Shown here: positions 35,452 through 44,253 of the stretch, piece after piece | Layout of the letters: every line of letters starts with the position of its first letter | Position numbering within the stretch: position 1 is the first letter of the stretch | Source: Georgenia subflava | GTDB taxonomy: Bacteria > Actinomycetota > Actinomycetes > Actinomycetales > Actinomycetaceae | DNA: 64,000 nucleotides | Assembly: GCF_009193155.1 (NCBI RefSeq) | Contig: NZ_VUKD01000001.1 | Location: forward strand, 496,001-560,000 | Direction of reading: 5' to 3' | Made by a program: the position numbers and the translations under genes | The notes under the pieces: generated by a model | Told to the model about the DNA's origin: nothing | The model's input: only the letters and a program-made list of their open reading frames with translations | The model's database searches: none

Positions 35452-35475
35452 GAGCCCCGCTCGCGAGAGGGGCTC
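35452..35475 (+). terminator. Possible terminator after ung
   Basis: GAGCCCC/GGGGCTC stem of 7 bp with a 10-nt loop, beginning 51 nt after the ung stop. No T-run; modest support. Confidence 0.45.
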
Positions 35476-35559
35476 CTGAAGGAGCATCATGCGGCCATGG
35501 GTGGTCGACCGACCCGGAGACCATCCGTTCGTCCCACACGGACCGAGGAGCTGGGGACC

Positions 35560-35805
35560 ATGATCACGCGCGAGCCCGGGCAGCGACCCGACCTGGTCAC
35601 CGACGCACTCGTCCACCGCGGGCTCGTCCTGCCCGCGCACAGCGCCGCGGCCCGTGACGTCCTCGCCGGTGGCCGGGCGACGGCGGCGCCGCGCACCGAC
35701 GCGGAGCGTTCCGGCCCGGACGCCGAGCTGGTCGGTGCCGGACCGGACGTCGAGGACGACTTCGTCCACGGCGAGTCCGGCCAGGACGCCGGCAGCATCG
35801 TCTGA
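35560..35805 (+). CDS. Small hypothetical acidic protein
   Basis: 81 aa, ATG start with GAGGAG 9 nt upstream. Opens with TREPGQRPDLVTDALVHRGL and ends in an Asp/Glu/Gly-rich tail. No domain recognised. It lies between ung and the Crp/Fnr gene in the same direction. Could be non-coding. Confidence 0.45.
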   Translation: MITREPGQRPDLVTDALVHRGLVLPAHSAAARDVLAGGRATAAPRTDAERSGPDAELVGAGPDVEDDFVHGESGQDAGSIV

Positions 35806-35893
35806 CCACCGACCCGTACGAGTCGCCACGGTGAGCGAGACCTCCCCGGCCGGGTCCTGACATCGCGCGACGGGCCGGACGTACGGTGAGGTC

Positions 35894-36643
35894 GTGAGCC
35901 GCCACGTCCCGCTGCGCAGCACCTGTGCTCAGCCCCACCACTGCCCGTTGCCGGTCCGCATGCAGGTGCTCGGTCAGGTCCCCTACTTCACCGGCCTCAC
36001 GCAGGACCAGCTGGCCGACATCGACGCTCGGATGGTCTCCCTCTCCTGGGCCGAGGGCGACCCGCTGTACGCCGCCGGGGAGCCCGCGCAGCATCTGTAC
36101 GTGCTCGCCGCCGGTCGCGTGAAGATCACCCAGCCCACCCCCGGCGGGCATGAGGTGCTCACCGACGTCCTCACGCCGGGTGACCTCTTCGGCGCCCTGG
36201 GCACGCTGGGCGAGCCGGTCTACGGCGAGAACGCCGAGGCGCTGACCACGTCCTGTGCCCTGCGGATCGACCCTGCGGGCTTCCGCGCCGTGCTCACCGA
36301 GCACCCCGAGGTCGCGCTGCGGGTGCTCGACGACGTTGCGGGCCGGCTCGCCAGGGCACGCTCCGACGTCGGGCAGATCTCCACGGGGACGGTGGCCCAA
36401 CGGGTCGCGACGACGTTGCTGCGGCTGGCGGACAAGCTCGGTCAGGAGCGGCCCGGTGGTGGTGGCACGCTGCTGCAGGTGCCGCTGAGCCGGACCGACC
36501 TGGCGGCCATGACCGGCTCGACGCCGGAGTCGGTGTCGCGGGTGATGAGCCGTCTGCGCCAGGAGGGCGTGATCGACTCGGGCCGTCGATGGACCGCGAT
36601 CCTCGACCGCGAGCGCCTGACAGCAGTCGTCGACGGCGACTGA
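35894..36643 (+). CDS. Crp/Fnr-family transcription regulator with three cysteines
   Basis: 249 aa. A cyclic-nucleotide-binding-type beta roll (about residues 28-140) is joined by a long helix to a winged helix-turn-helix (LSRTDLAAMTGSTPESVSRV then MSRLRQEGVI). The only cysteines are Cys11, Cys17 and Cys121. In E. coli FNR the iron-sulfur ligands are Cys20, 23, 29 and 122, so the placement is similar although one ligand is missing; His15 or His16 lies between the first two. cAMP-contacting residues of Crp were not recognised. GTG start. Redox sensing is a hypothesis. Confidence 0.88.
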   Translation: MSRHVPLRSTCAQPHHCPLPVRMQVLGQVPYFTGLTQDQLADIDARMVSLSWAEGDPLYAAGEPAQHLYVLAAGRVKITQPTPGGHEVLTDVLTPGDLFGALGTLGEPVYGENAEALTTSCALRIDPAGFRAVLTEHPEVALRVLDDVAGRLARARSDVGQISTGTVAQRVATTLLRLADKLGQERPGGGGTLLQVPLSRTDLAAMTGSTPESVSRVMSRLRQEGVIDSGRRWTAILDRERLTAVVDGD

Positions 36644-36814
36644 TCGACGGCGACCCCGCCGGTTCCTGGCGACGGCGATCGGCCAGCCAGGTCGACGGCA
36701 GATGGCCACCCGTTCGAGAGCGATCGCCGCACCACGTCGATTGCGAGCGCCCACCACATCGCAATGCGTTGCGCTCGGATCGCCGTCCAGGCTGCTGCCT
36801 GAACTCACTTTCAG

Positions 36815-36886
36815 AGCCGCCTGTCGGATTCGAACCGACGACCGTCCGCTTACAAGGCGGGTGCTCTACCACTGAGCTAAGGCGGC
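36815..36886 (-). tRNA. tRNA-Thr (anticodon TGT)
   Basis: On the minus strand: 7-bp acceptor GCCGCCT/AGGCGGC, D-arm TAGCTCAGTGGTAGAGC, anticodon loop CTTGTAA and T-arm GGTTCGAATCC. Discriminator T; CCA not encoded. 72 nt. Confidence 0.95.
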
Positions 36887-37089
36887 AAGACCGGGGACGA
36901 GTCTGCCATGTCGTGGGCGCGCGATGTCGTCCCGTCCACGACAACGGCACCCGTCAATCTATGGAAGACGAGGAGCCGACCAGGGGCGGAGGCACGACGC
37001 CAGCCGGACGGCGAACCGCATCCTGACGGCCGGGAGCCGGCCGCGCGTCGTCCCCCAGTTCCGAAGCCGGTCGGCGAAGACCGCTGGGG

Positions 37090-37118
37090 GGGCCCGCCGC
37101 CGCACCGGCGGCGGGCCC
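37090..37118 (-). terminator. Terminator after the DsbA-like gene
   Basis: Perfect 13-bp stem GGGCCCGCCGCCG and its complement around CAC, 5 nt past the stop. Also located downstream of nothing on the plus strand, so probably serves the minus-strand gene. Confidence 0.8.
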
Positions 37119-37123
37119 AGGGG

Positions 37124-37927
37124 TCAGCTCGCGCGGAGCTCCTCGGCCAGGGCGCCGGGCTGACCCCAGAGCTCGGGCTCGATGGTGTCGCCGTCGATCA
37201 TCACGGTCGGGGTGCCGGAGTACCCGTCGCGGCTGAACTGCTGGGTCGTGGCCTGAACCCACTCGGTGAACGGGCGCTCCTCGAGCGGGACCGTCAGCGT
37301 GTCGGCGACCTCCTGGGGCACGCCCGCCTCGACCGCGGCCGCGGCGATCTCCTCGTCGGTCGGCTCCGCGCTGGTGGCGTTGGCGATGAGCTCGAACAGG
37401 GCCGACTGGAAGTCGTTGTACGCCTCGGGAGCCTGGTCGGCAACGACGGCGGCGGCCTGCGCGGCCCGGCCGGAGAAGCCCGACCAGTTGCCGGTGCGGT
37501 CCAGGATCGCCACCGGGTGGTAGACCACAGTCGCCTCGCCGGCGGAGACGACCTCGTTGATGTCCTCGGCGTTGACCTCCTCGAAGGTCCCGCAGTGCGG
37601 GCAGGAGAAGTCGAGGTAGACGTCCAGGACCGGCGCGCCGTCGTTGGACGTGCCGGCGACCAGCTCCGAGCCGAGGGGGATTCCGCCGTCGTCGACGGAG
37701 GAGTTGGCCGGGACGTTGTCGACCGACTCGATGGCGGACCTGGTGCCCTGGCTGATGATCGCGTACAGGGCGATGCCGACGACCACCACGAGGGCGATCA
37801 CGCCGACGATGATGAGGTTGCGGTTGCGCTTCTCACGCTTGGCCTGGGCCTCGCGGAGCTGGCGGGCCTGCTCGCGGGCGGCCTCGCGGCGCTCGGCCTT
37901 GGTCATGTTGGAGGATGAGCTGGGCAT
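37124..37927 (-). CDS. Membrane-anchored DsbA-family thiol oxidoreductase
   Basis: 267 aa. Charged cytoplasmic N-terminus, one transmembrane helix at ~38-60 (NLIIVGVIALVVVVGIALYA), then a thioredoxin-fold domain with helical insert. The active site is CPHC in LDVYLDFSCPHCGTFEEV, and cis-Pro is in GTPTVMIDG. Likely forms or isomerises disulfides outside the membrane. ATG with AGGAAG 4-5 nt upstream. The next gene upstream encodes a small two-helix membrane protein with cysteines and might be a partner. Confidence 0.9.
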   Translation of the reverse strand: MPSSSSNMTKAERREAAREQARQLREAQAKREKRNRNLIIVGVIALVVVVGIALYAIISQGTRSAIESVDNVPANSSVDDGGIPLGSELVAGTSNDGAPVLDVYLDFSCPHCGTFEEVNAEDINEVVSAGEATVVYHPVAILDRTGNWSGFSGRAAQAAAVVADQAPEAYNDFQSALFELIANATSAEPTDEEIAAAAVEAGVPQEVADTLTVPLEERPFTEWVQATTQQFSRDGYSGTPTVMIDGDTIEPELWGQPGALAEELRAS

Positions 37928-37982
37928 GGGATCTTCCTGTCGTTGCAGAGGATGAGAGGGCCGGCAGGGGACGCGGCTCGGC

Positions 37983-38474
37983 TCAGCCGAGGGTCCCGGC
38001 GAGCACCGGCGGTCCGCGACGGTGCGGCCGGCGGCTGGCCACGGTCCGCACCGGCACGGCGGCGGGACGCACGACGGGGCCGGGCGCGGTTGGCAGGTCG
38101 GGGTGGCGCGGCGCCGACGGTGCCAGCGCGCGGCTGACGCGGTGCGCGGCGGCGAGGATCACGCGCCGGACCGAGCCGACGAGGCCGGCGGCGCCGCTGA
38201 TCAGCGCGAGGTGCGCGAGCACGGCAGGTACCGCGACGGCGACGACGACGGTCATGGCCTGCCCCGTCGTGGCGCCGACGGCCAGGGTGCCCTGGGGGCA
38301 GGCGGCGTCGGGGTGCAGCAGCGCGAGCCGCAGGCCCATCTGGGCCCACGTGCCCGAGACCGGCAGACAGGTGTGGACCGTGGCGAGCCCGCTGAGGAAG
38401 GCGAGCACCACGGGCACGACGACGACGGCGGTCAGGGCAAGGCCCGATCGCCACCGCGCGCGTCGCTCGATCAC
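37983..38474 (-). CDS. Small membrane protein of unknown function
   Basis: 163 aa. Two clear transmembrane helices (LALTAVVVVPVVLAFLSGLA; MTVVVAVAVPAVLAHLALIS) flank a loop with two cysteines (VHTCLP and DAACPQG). The C-terminus is Pro/Arg-rich. The GTG start has no good ribosome binding site, so the true start is uncertain. Adjacent and co-directional with the DsbA-like gene, 55 bp apart; the extracytoplasmic Cys pair hints at a redox partnership, unproven. Confidence 0.6.
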   Translation of the reverse strand: MIERRARWRSGLALTAVVVVPVVLAFLSGLATVHTCLPVSGTWAQMGLRLALLHPDAACPQGTLAVGATTGQAMTVVVAVAVPAVLAHLALISGAAGLVGSVRRVILAAAHRVSRALAPSAPRHPDLPTAPGPVVRPAAVPVRTVASRRPHRRGPPVLAGTLG

Positions 38475-38515
38475 CCCACAAGCGTACGGTGCACGCGGCC
38501 GCGGGTGCGCCGCGA

Positions 38516-38668
38516 CCGCGGAGCGGAACGGCTCACAGCGGAAGGGCGACCGCGGGGCGGAACCGCTCACCTCGGCCTGCGACGGGCCTCACCTTTGCAG
38601 CGCGACCCACGGGGCGGAACGGCTCACCTCGCGCAGCCCCACCACCGAGGGGTACCGCTCACCTCGCG
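38516..38668. repeat. Four degenerate copies of a GC-rich ~23-bp repeat
   Basis: Copies of GGGGCGGAACSGCTCACCTC occur at about 38521-38540, 38554-38575, 38611-38632 and 38648-38668. The first and last are diverged. Spacing is uneven (about 35-55 bp). Function unknown; no gene found here. Confidence 0.7.
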
Positions 38669-38738
38669 CACCGGGGCGTAACGACCAAGGCCGGACGCCA
38701 CCGGCCACCCGCTGGCGGCGTCTGAGCCGACCCGGCAC

Positions 38739-40931
38739 TCAGATCCCGAACTCGGCCGGATCGGGCAGCGGCGACCACAGCGGCGTGGGCGAGGCGCCCA
38801 GCAGCAGCTGGAGGGCGACGACGGACGCGACACCGAGCACGAGCACCACCAGCAGCGTGCGGAAGCCGCGGGTCGGCGTGAGCACGTCCACCATTGCGCG
38901 GGCCCCCTCGCGGGCGACCCGGCTGGTCGGCGTCAGCCAGGCCACGAGCAGAGTGACGAGCCCGGCGCCCGAGCGCACCGTCGCCTCCACCACGGCCGGG
39001 TCGGGCGCGAAGGTGGCGGAGCTGCCCAGCCACCACGTGGCCGCGCCGGCGAGCGAGCCGAGGATCGCCCCGGGCAGGACGGAGAGCACACCGCGGAGCA
39101 GGTGCCAAGGCAGACCGGCGAGCATGCGGGCGTCGTCGCCCGACCGGCGTCCGCGCCGCAGCCGGGCGGACCGGCGCGAGCGTCCGGACCAGCCGGTCGT
39201 GGAGGTGATGACCAGCAGGACGGCGGTGATCACGAGAAAGATCCCTGGGAAGGGGGCGGCGGCTGCGCTCAGGCCGAGCCCTACCCCGGCGACCGTCAAC
39301 GTGCGGCGCCGCGGCGGAACGGCCCAGGTCGGAGCCTGCTGAGGGCCTCCCGGGAGGTGACCGTCGGGGAAACCGCCGGGGAAGCCGAGCTCGTGGTCGG
39401 AAGGGGCACCCGCACCCGGCCAGTACCCCGCCGGGGATCGGTCCGGGTGGTCGCCGGGCTGCGAGCTCGGCGTCGGCCGGCCGGGCTGCGCGTACGGGGC
39501 CAGCCCGCCGTCGACGCGGGTCGGCTGCTCGGCGTACGTCGGTCCCGGGTATGCCGGTGCGCGCTGTGCGGAGGTCGCCGGAGCAGCGGTGCGCGCGTCC
39601 TGCGGCAGCACCCGGGTGGGCTGCGCCGGGTAGGACTGTGGCGCCTCGACCGGGTAGGACGGCGCGGCGTGGTCGCCGTCACGCGAGGGAAAGACGTGCG
39701 TCGCTGACCCGTCAGGGGCCGACCCAGCGCCGAGCCAGTGGGGCTGCGACTCCTCCAGGGCCTCGCGGCGCACGGCACGCGTCGTCTGCCCCTCCGGCTC
39801 GGCACGCGTCGCCGCTCCGTCCGGCATGGCACCGATCGTCGCCCCGTCGGAAAGCCGTCGCGTGTCCGGCTCGCCCGGGAGCCGCCGCGTGTCCGGCCCG
39901 TCCGGAAGCCGCCGCGTGACGGACCCAGCGGGGATGGCCCGAGTGGCCGATTCCGAGCTCACCCCCGCCATCGGGACGGCGGCCGTCCCGCCGGCTCCGC
40001 CGAGGGCCGCACCGGCCACCGCACCCCCAGCACCGGCAGCCGCCGCTCCGCCGGCCGGCCCGACGCCACCGGCGGCACCGGCGGCTCCGCCGTCGCCCGT
40101 GCCGATCACCTGGGTGAGCGCCGCGTCGTCCCAGGTGCCGTCGAGGACCGAGAGCACACCGTCGGCGTCGAGGCGCCGCGCCGGGTCGGGATCCAGCGCG
40201 GCCCGCAGCGCGCGGGCCGTCACGTCGTCGAGCCCGTCGGTGTCGGTCCGGCCGGTGGCCACCCGCGCCAGGACGGCGCCCGTTGGTCCACGGCCGAACG
40301 GCGGGCGTCCGGTCGCGGCGAACACGAGCACCGCCGCCCAGCCCCACCAGTCGCACACGGGGCTGGGCTCCGCGCCGGCGATGACCTCCGGGTCGAGGTA
40401 ACCGGGGGTCCCGGTGACCATCCCGGTCTGGGTGAGGCGTGCGTCGTCGGCCACCTGCGCGATCCCGAAGTCGATGAGCACCGGACCGCGGTCGGCACTC
40501 ATCATCACGTTGCCCGGTTTCAGGTCACGGTGGACGACGCCGACGTCGTGGATCGCCCGCAGCGCGTCGGCGAGTCCGTGCGCGAGGTTGGCAAGCTCCT
40601 CCGGTGAGAACGGGCCGTCGGCCGCGACGTCGTCCTCCAGGGTCGGCCCGTCCACGAGCTCGGTGACGACGAAGGCCTCCGCGTCCTCGACCTCGGCGTC
40701 CAGCACCCGCGCCACGCCGGCGTCGCGCACCCGGTGCAGCAGGTTGACCTCCCGCGCGAGCCGTCGGCGCGCCTGCGGGTCGGTGCCGATGTGCGGGTGC
40801 AGCAGCTTCAGTGCCACCCGGTGGCCGTCGGCGTCGACGGCCTCGTGGACGGTGCCCATGCCACCGGAGCCGATGCGCCGGAGCAGCCGGTAGCCACCCA
40901 CCTCGCGCTGCTGCTCCTCCGACGCGGTCAT
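38739..40931 (-). CDS. Membrane-bound Ser/Thr protein kinase
   Basis: 730 aa. Eukaryotic-like kinase domain at residues ~12-275: Gly loop RRIGSGGMGTVHEAV, catalytic Lys in HRVALKLLHPH, catalytic loop GVVHRDLKPGNVMM, DFG in LIDFGIAQVADD, and GTPGYLDPE. Then a long low-complexity linker with RRLPDGPDTRRLPGEPDTRR-type repeats rich in possible phospho-Thr. Four or so hydrophobic C-terminal segments follow from about 555. No PASTA repeats, so it is not PknB proper. GTG or ATG start at the annotated end. Confidence 0.92.
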   Translation of the reverse strand: MTASEEQQREVGGYRLLRRIGSGGMGTVHEAVDADGHRVALKLLHPHIGTDPQARRRLAREVNLLHRVRDAGVARVLDAEVEDAEAFVVTELVDGPTLEDDVAADGPFSPEELANLAHGLADALRAIHDVGVVHRDLKPGNVMMSADRGPVLIDFGIAQVADDARLTQTGMVTGTPGYLDPEVIAGAEPSPVCDWWGWAAVLVFAATGRPPFGRGPTGAVLARVATGRTDTDGLDDVTARALRAALDPDPARRLDADGVLSVLDGTWDDAALTQVIGTGDGGAAGAAGGVGPAGGAAAAGAGGAVAGAALGGAGGTAAVPMAGVSSESATRAIPAGSVTRRLPDGPDTRRLPGEPDTRRLSDGATIGAMPDGAATRAEPEGQTTRAVRREALEESQPHWLGAGSAPDGSATHVFPSRDGDHAAPSYPVEAPQSYPAQPTRVLPQDARTAAPATSAQRAPAYPGPTYAEQPTRVDGGLAPYAQPGRPTPSSQPGDHPDRSPAGYWPGAGAPSDHELGFPGGFPDGHLPGGPQQAPTWAVPPRRRTLTVAGVGLGLSAAAAPFPGIFLVITAVLLVITSTTGWSGRSRRSARLRRGRRSGDDARMLAGLPWHLLRGVLSVLPGAILGSLAGAATWWLGSSATFAPDPAVVEATVRSGAGLVTLLVAWLTPTSRVAREGARAMVDVLTPTRGFRTLLVVLVLGVASVVALQLLLGASPTPLWSPLPDPAEFGI

Positions 40932-41044
40932 GACCTCAACCTACCTACCGCGCCGGTACCGACGGTTCGATTGCCAACCCCCCGCCTGCCGCCCTCACCG
41001 TGCCTCTTGGAGACGATGCCAGCCGCAGGCATGCTCGACCACCT

Positions 41045-41222
41045 GACACGGTCTCAGCCACAGACACCGTCTCAGAGTCCTGAGACAGAACTGCCCACGA
41101 TGTCCCGAGACTTCTACACAGACACGGTCTCAGCCGGAGACTCGGTCTCGGCAGGAGGAACCGGGAGTCGGCGGGAGACACGGACTCAGTGGGAGACACG
41201 GTCTCGACCTCGAGTCGGTCTC
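41045..41222. repeat. Cluster of GAGACACGGTCTCAG-like repeats
   Basis: About seven copies of (GA)GACACGGTCTC(AG) at 41045, 41063, 41121, 41138, 41175, 41193 and 41211, with 1-3 mismatches. The core GAGAC-NCG-GTCTC is itself an inverted repeat, so each copy could form a small hairpin or bind a dimer. Intergenic between the kinase gene and the AbiEi-like gene. Origin unknown. Confidence 0.8.
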
Positions 41223-41254
41223 CGCGTCGCTACCGCCTCCACCGCCGGTCTGCG

Positions 41255-42307
41255 TCATTCGAGCCGTGCTCCCCGAAGTGGCCACAGCTCGGGAACAGGT
41301 TTGAGCGACCGCCGGAATACCGCGGGCAGCCGATCGAGCAGGCGGCGAGCGCACTCTCTGGGCCGCTTGAGGTCGGCGGCATCGAATCTGCTCACCGGTG
41401 CGGAGACCTCACGGATGGCATCCTCGCGCCGCTTCTCCCGCACCAGGGCGTCCCTGCCCTCCGCGCCGCCGTACTTCACCGCACCGTCGAACTCCGCGTG
41501 GAGCGCGACGCGCCTCTCGCGCTTCCCTGATGGCAGGCGGCGGTCAACGAGCCAACCCATGTCGGTGTAGAACGCTCCGATACTTGTCTGCACCAGGAGC
41601 TGCAGCTCCGGCGCGGGAAGGCCGACGGACAGAGCCAGCCACCTCAGGACGCTCTCGCCCGGCGACTCCGGCCACGGCTCAGCACGCGCGATCACCGCCC
41701 GCGCGCGCACGACCCCGCGGCGCCCTCGACGGACGTCCAGCAGGGACAGCCACCGAGTCCGGACCTCCGCGGCTCGGCGGTCGCTGCCGGCACGGTCACG
41801 CCGGTCAGGGCCGACCAGCATCCGCAACGCGCTGTCCGCGACCACGAGGGCGTCGCGCGGGTGCATCGTGCTGGCGCAGTCGACGACGGTTCGGTCGAGC
41901 GACGTCACTCGCATGTCCCCGAGCTCGACAACCTCCGCGGCATCGACAGGTGCACAGTGTCGGACGATCCCGGTCGTGCGGCTGCTGCCGACGGTAACGC
42001 CCACGGTCAGGTGCGTCTGCTCGGGCAGCCGCCACAGCCAGCACCCGTGGAGGAGCGCCGCCGTCTCATGCGAGAAGACGGCTCTCCCTCTGCTCCGTGC
42101 GGCGATCCCGACGCACCTGGCCAGCGCCAGCTCCTCGGCGTGACGCCACGGCTCGGCGTCGGCGGTCGGTCTGAGATAGGCACCGCGCGTGGCCCGCACG
42201 AGCTCGCCTCGCCCCTCCGCCAGCCGGATCTCCGCCTGGTTGTCCCGAGACGATCGCTCAACCTGGGGCAGCGGACGAGGCGAGCCGGGCGATGGCTTTC
42301 TCTGCAT
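41255..42307 (-). CDS. AbiEi-antitoxin-like / DUF559-type protein
   Basis: 350 aa. The N-terminal half resembles the AbiEi antitoxin-domain proteins common in Actinobacteria (LVRATRGAYLRPTAD; FSHETAALLHG; VTSLDRTVVDCA). The C-terminal part resembles a DUF559/restriction-endonuclease-like fold (FYTDMGWLVDRRLP; ALHAEFDGAVKYG), with plausible acidic and Lys catalytic residues. No AbiEii toxin partner is adjacent, so a classical toxin-antitoxin pair is not supported. Function unknown. Confidence 0.7.
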   Translation of the reverse strand: MQRKPSPGSPRPLPQVERSSRDNQAEIRLAEGRGELVRATRGAYLRPTADAEPWRHAEELALARCVGIAARSRGRAVFSHETAALLHGCWLWRLPEQTHLTVGVTVGSSRTTGIVRHCAPVDAAEVVELGDMRVTSLDRTVVDCASTMHPRDALVVADSALRMLVGPDRRDRAGSDRRAAEVRTRWLSLLDVRRGRRGVVRARAVIARAEPWPESPGESVLRWLALSVGLPAPELQLLVQTSIGAFYTDMGWLVDRRLPSGKRERRVALHAEFDGAVKYGGAEGRDALVREKRREDAIREVSAPVSRFDAADLKRPRECARRLLDRLPAVFRRSLKPVPELWPLRGARLE

Positions 42308-42590
42308 GGCGCGAGCCTGGCTGCTGGTGGTTAGAGCTCAGCGGCCGGGCGGGCGGCGCTGTGAAGAGCGTGGCAGCGGTGGACGGCTGTGGAGCGAGAC
42401 CTCGGGGGCCAAGGCGTGCCGGCTGCCGGCGACCGCAGAACCGGTGTGGAGCGAGAGTACGCAGGGCCACGGCGAGCGGGCCTCCGGCGACCGGCGTGCA
42501 CTGGACCACGGGCGAAGTGTGCTGCGCCGGCGAGGACATGTGCGGCGCGAAGCGCCCCCGGGCGCGACTCCACGAGTGAAACCGCACGTT

Positions 42591-42630
42591 GTGGACGAGC
42601 ACGCATGCGGCAACATGCGTGCTCGTCCAC
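42591..42630. repeat. Orphan perfect 17-bp hairpin
   Basis: GTGGACGAGCACGCATG and its exact complement around CGGCAA. It sits in a 515-bp region between divergent genes (AbiEi-like to the left, otsA to the right), so it terminates neither. No coding sequence was recognised in the rest of that region. Confidence 0.85.
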
Positions 42631-42822
42631 CGCATGCGTTCTCAACCCCGCGGACGCGAGCGACCCGCCCAGCCTGCGCACGAAACCCGGGCCGACAGCG
42701 CGAGCACACCCCAGCCCACCCAGAGACCCGCCGACCGCACGAGCGCGGCCCGCACCCCGCCGCGCAGGAGCGGGAGCCGCCGGATACCGTGGCAGGGAGA
42801 CCCTGAAGGAGCTGAGTCACCC

Positions 42823-44253
42823 TTGCCATCCGGAGAACATGATTTCGTCGTGGTCGCCAACCGTCTGCCGGTCGACATCACTGTCGCCCACGACGGGTCG
42901 CTGACCTGGGAGCGCTCGCCCGGTGGGCTGGTGACAGCCCTGGCGCCGATCATGCGGCAGAACGCCGGCGCCTGGGTGGGCTGGTCCGGCACCGCGGGGT
43001 TCGAGCACGAGCCGTTCGACGGCGAGGGCATGCGGCTGTGGCCGGTGCCGCTGAGCGAGCGCGAGGTCGCCGACTACTACGAGGGCTTCTCCAACGGCAC
43101 GCTCTGGCCGCTCTACCACGACGTCATCGTCCCCCCGGAGTACCACCGCACCTGGTGGAACGCCTACGTCTCGGTCAACCGCCGCTTCGCCGCCGCCGCC
43201 GCTGAGGCCGTGGCACCCGGTGGGACCGTGTGGGTGCACGACTACCAGCTCCAGCTGGTCCCGTCGGTGCTGCGACTGCTGCGGCCGGACGTCAAGATCG
43301 GCTTCTTCAACCACATCCCCTTCCCGCCGGTGGAGATCTTCGGCCAGCTGCCCTGGCGGCGGCAGGTCGTCGAGGGCCTGCTCGGCGCCGACCTGGTCGG
43401 CTTCCAGCGCCCCGGCGACGCGGCGAACTTCCTGCGCTCGGTGCGCCGCCTGACCGACCTGCAGGTCCGTGGCCCGCAGGTGACCATCCCGGGCCGGTGG
43501 TCGCGCCCGGACCGGCAGGTGCGCGCCCAGGCGTTCCCGATCTCGATCGACGCCGCCGCCTTCGACGAGCTCGCCCGCACCCCGGAGGTGCTCGCGCGCG
43601 CCCAGGAGATCCGCACGGAGCTCGGCAGCCCGGAGGTCCTCCTGCTGGGGGTCGACCGGCTCGACTACACCAAGGGCATCCAGCACCGTCTCAAGGCCTT
43701 CGGCGAGCTCCTCGAGGACGGCCAGCTCCACGCCCCGGAGTCCTGCATGGTCCAGGTGGCCAGCCCCTCGCGCGAGCGCGTGGAGCAGTACCGCATGCTC
43801 CGTGACGAGGTCGAGGGCACGGTCGGCCGGATCAACGGTGAGTTCGGCGCGCTGGGCCGCGCCGCCGTGCACTACATGCACCACTCCTACCCGATGGAGG
43901 AGATGGCGGCCCTGTACCGGGCCGCCGACGTCATGCTCGTGACCTCCCTGCGCGACGGCATGAACCTCGTGGCCAAGGAGTACATCGCCGCCCGTTCCGA
44001 CCTCGGCGGGGCCCTGGTGCTCAGCGAGTTCACCGGCGCCGCCGACGAGCTGGGCCAGGCGCTGATGATCAACCCGCACGACATCGACGGCACCAAGGCC
44101 ACGATCATGCGCGCAGTCACCATGGAGCCGAAGGAGGGCCGACGGCGGATGCGGAACCTGCGCAAGCGGGTCATCGAGCACGACGTCCGGCGCTGGGCCG
44201 ACGACTTCCTCGGCTACCTCGCGATGACCGCACCCCACCAGGAGACACCGTGA
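42823..44253 (+). CDS. otsA: Trehalose-6-phosphate synthase OtsA
   Basis: Joins a nucleotide-activated glucose and glucose-6-phosphate. 476 aa, GT20 family. Motifs: DFVVVANRLPVDITV, VWVHDYQLQLVPSVLRLL, IGFFNHIPFPPVEIFGQLPW, LLGVDRLDYTKGIQHRLKAF and TSLRDGMNLVAKEYIAARSD. TTG is the likely start, with AAGGAG 11-12 nt upstream; the nearby ATG at 42839 is out of frame. Coupled to otsB by GTGA. Confidence 0.94.
   Translation: MPSGEHDFVVVANRLPVDITVAHDGSLTWERSPGGLVTALAPIMRQNAGAWVGWSGTAGFEHEPFDGEGMRLWPVPLSEREVADYYEGFSNGTLWPLYHDVIVPPEYHRTWWNAYVSVNRRFAAAAAEAVAPGGTVWVHDYQLQLVPSVLRLLRPDVKIGFFNHIPFPPVEIFGQLPWRRQVVEGLLGADLVGFQRPGDAANFLRSVRRLTDLQVRGPQVTIPGRWSRPDRQVRAQAFPISIDAAAFDELARTPEVLARAQEIRTELGSPEVLLLGVDRLDYTKGIQHRLKAFGELLEDGQLHAPESCMVQVASPSRERVEQYRMLRDEVEGTVGRINGEFGALGRAAVHYMHHSYPMEEMAALYRAADVMLVTSLRDGMNLVAKEYIAARSDLGGALVLSEFTGAADELGQALMINPHDIDGTKATIMRAVTMEPKEGRRRMRNLRKRVIEHDVRRWADDFLGYLAMTAPHQETP

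Noticed and set aside
35137-35922. Minus-strand frame opposite ung and the small ORF
   Set aside because: Antisense to ung; no recognisable domain.
41045-41222. CRISPR-like array
   Set aside because: Repeats are short, degenerate and irregularly spaced, and no cas genes are present.
41255-42307. Complete type IV toxin-antitoxin locus
   Set aside because: No AbiEii-type nucleotidyltransferase toxin beside it.
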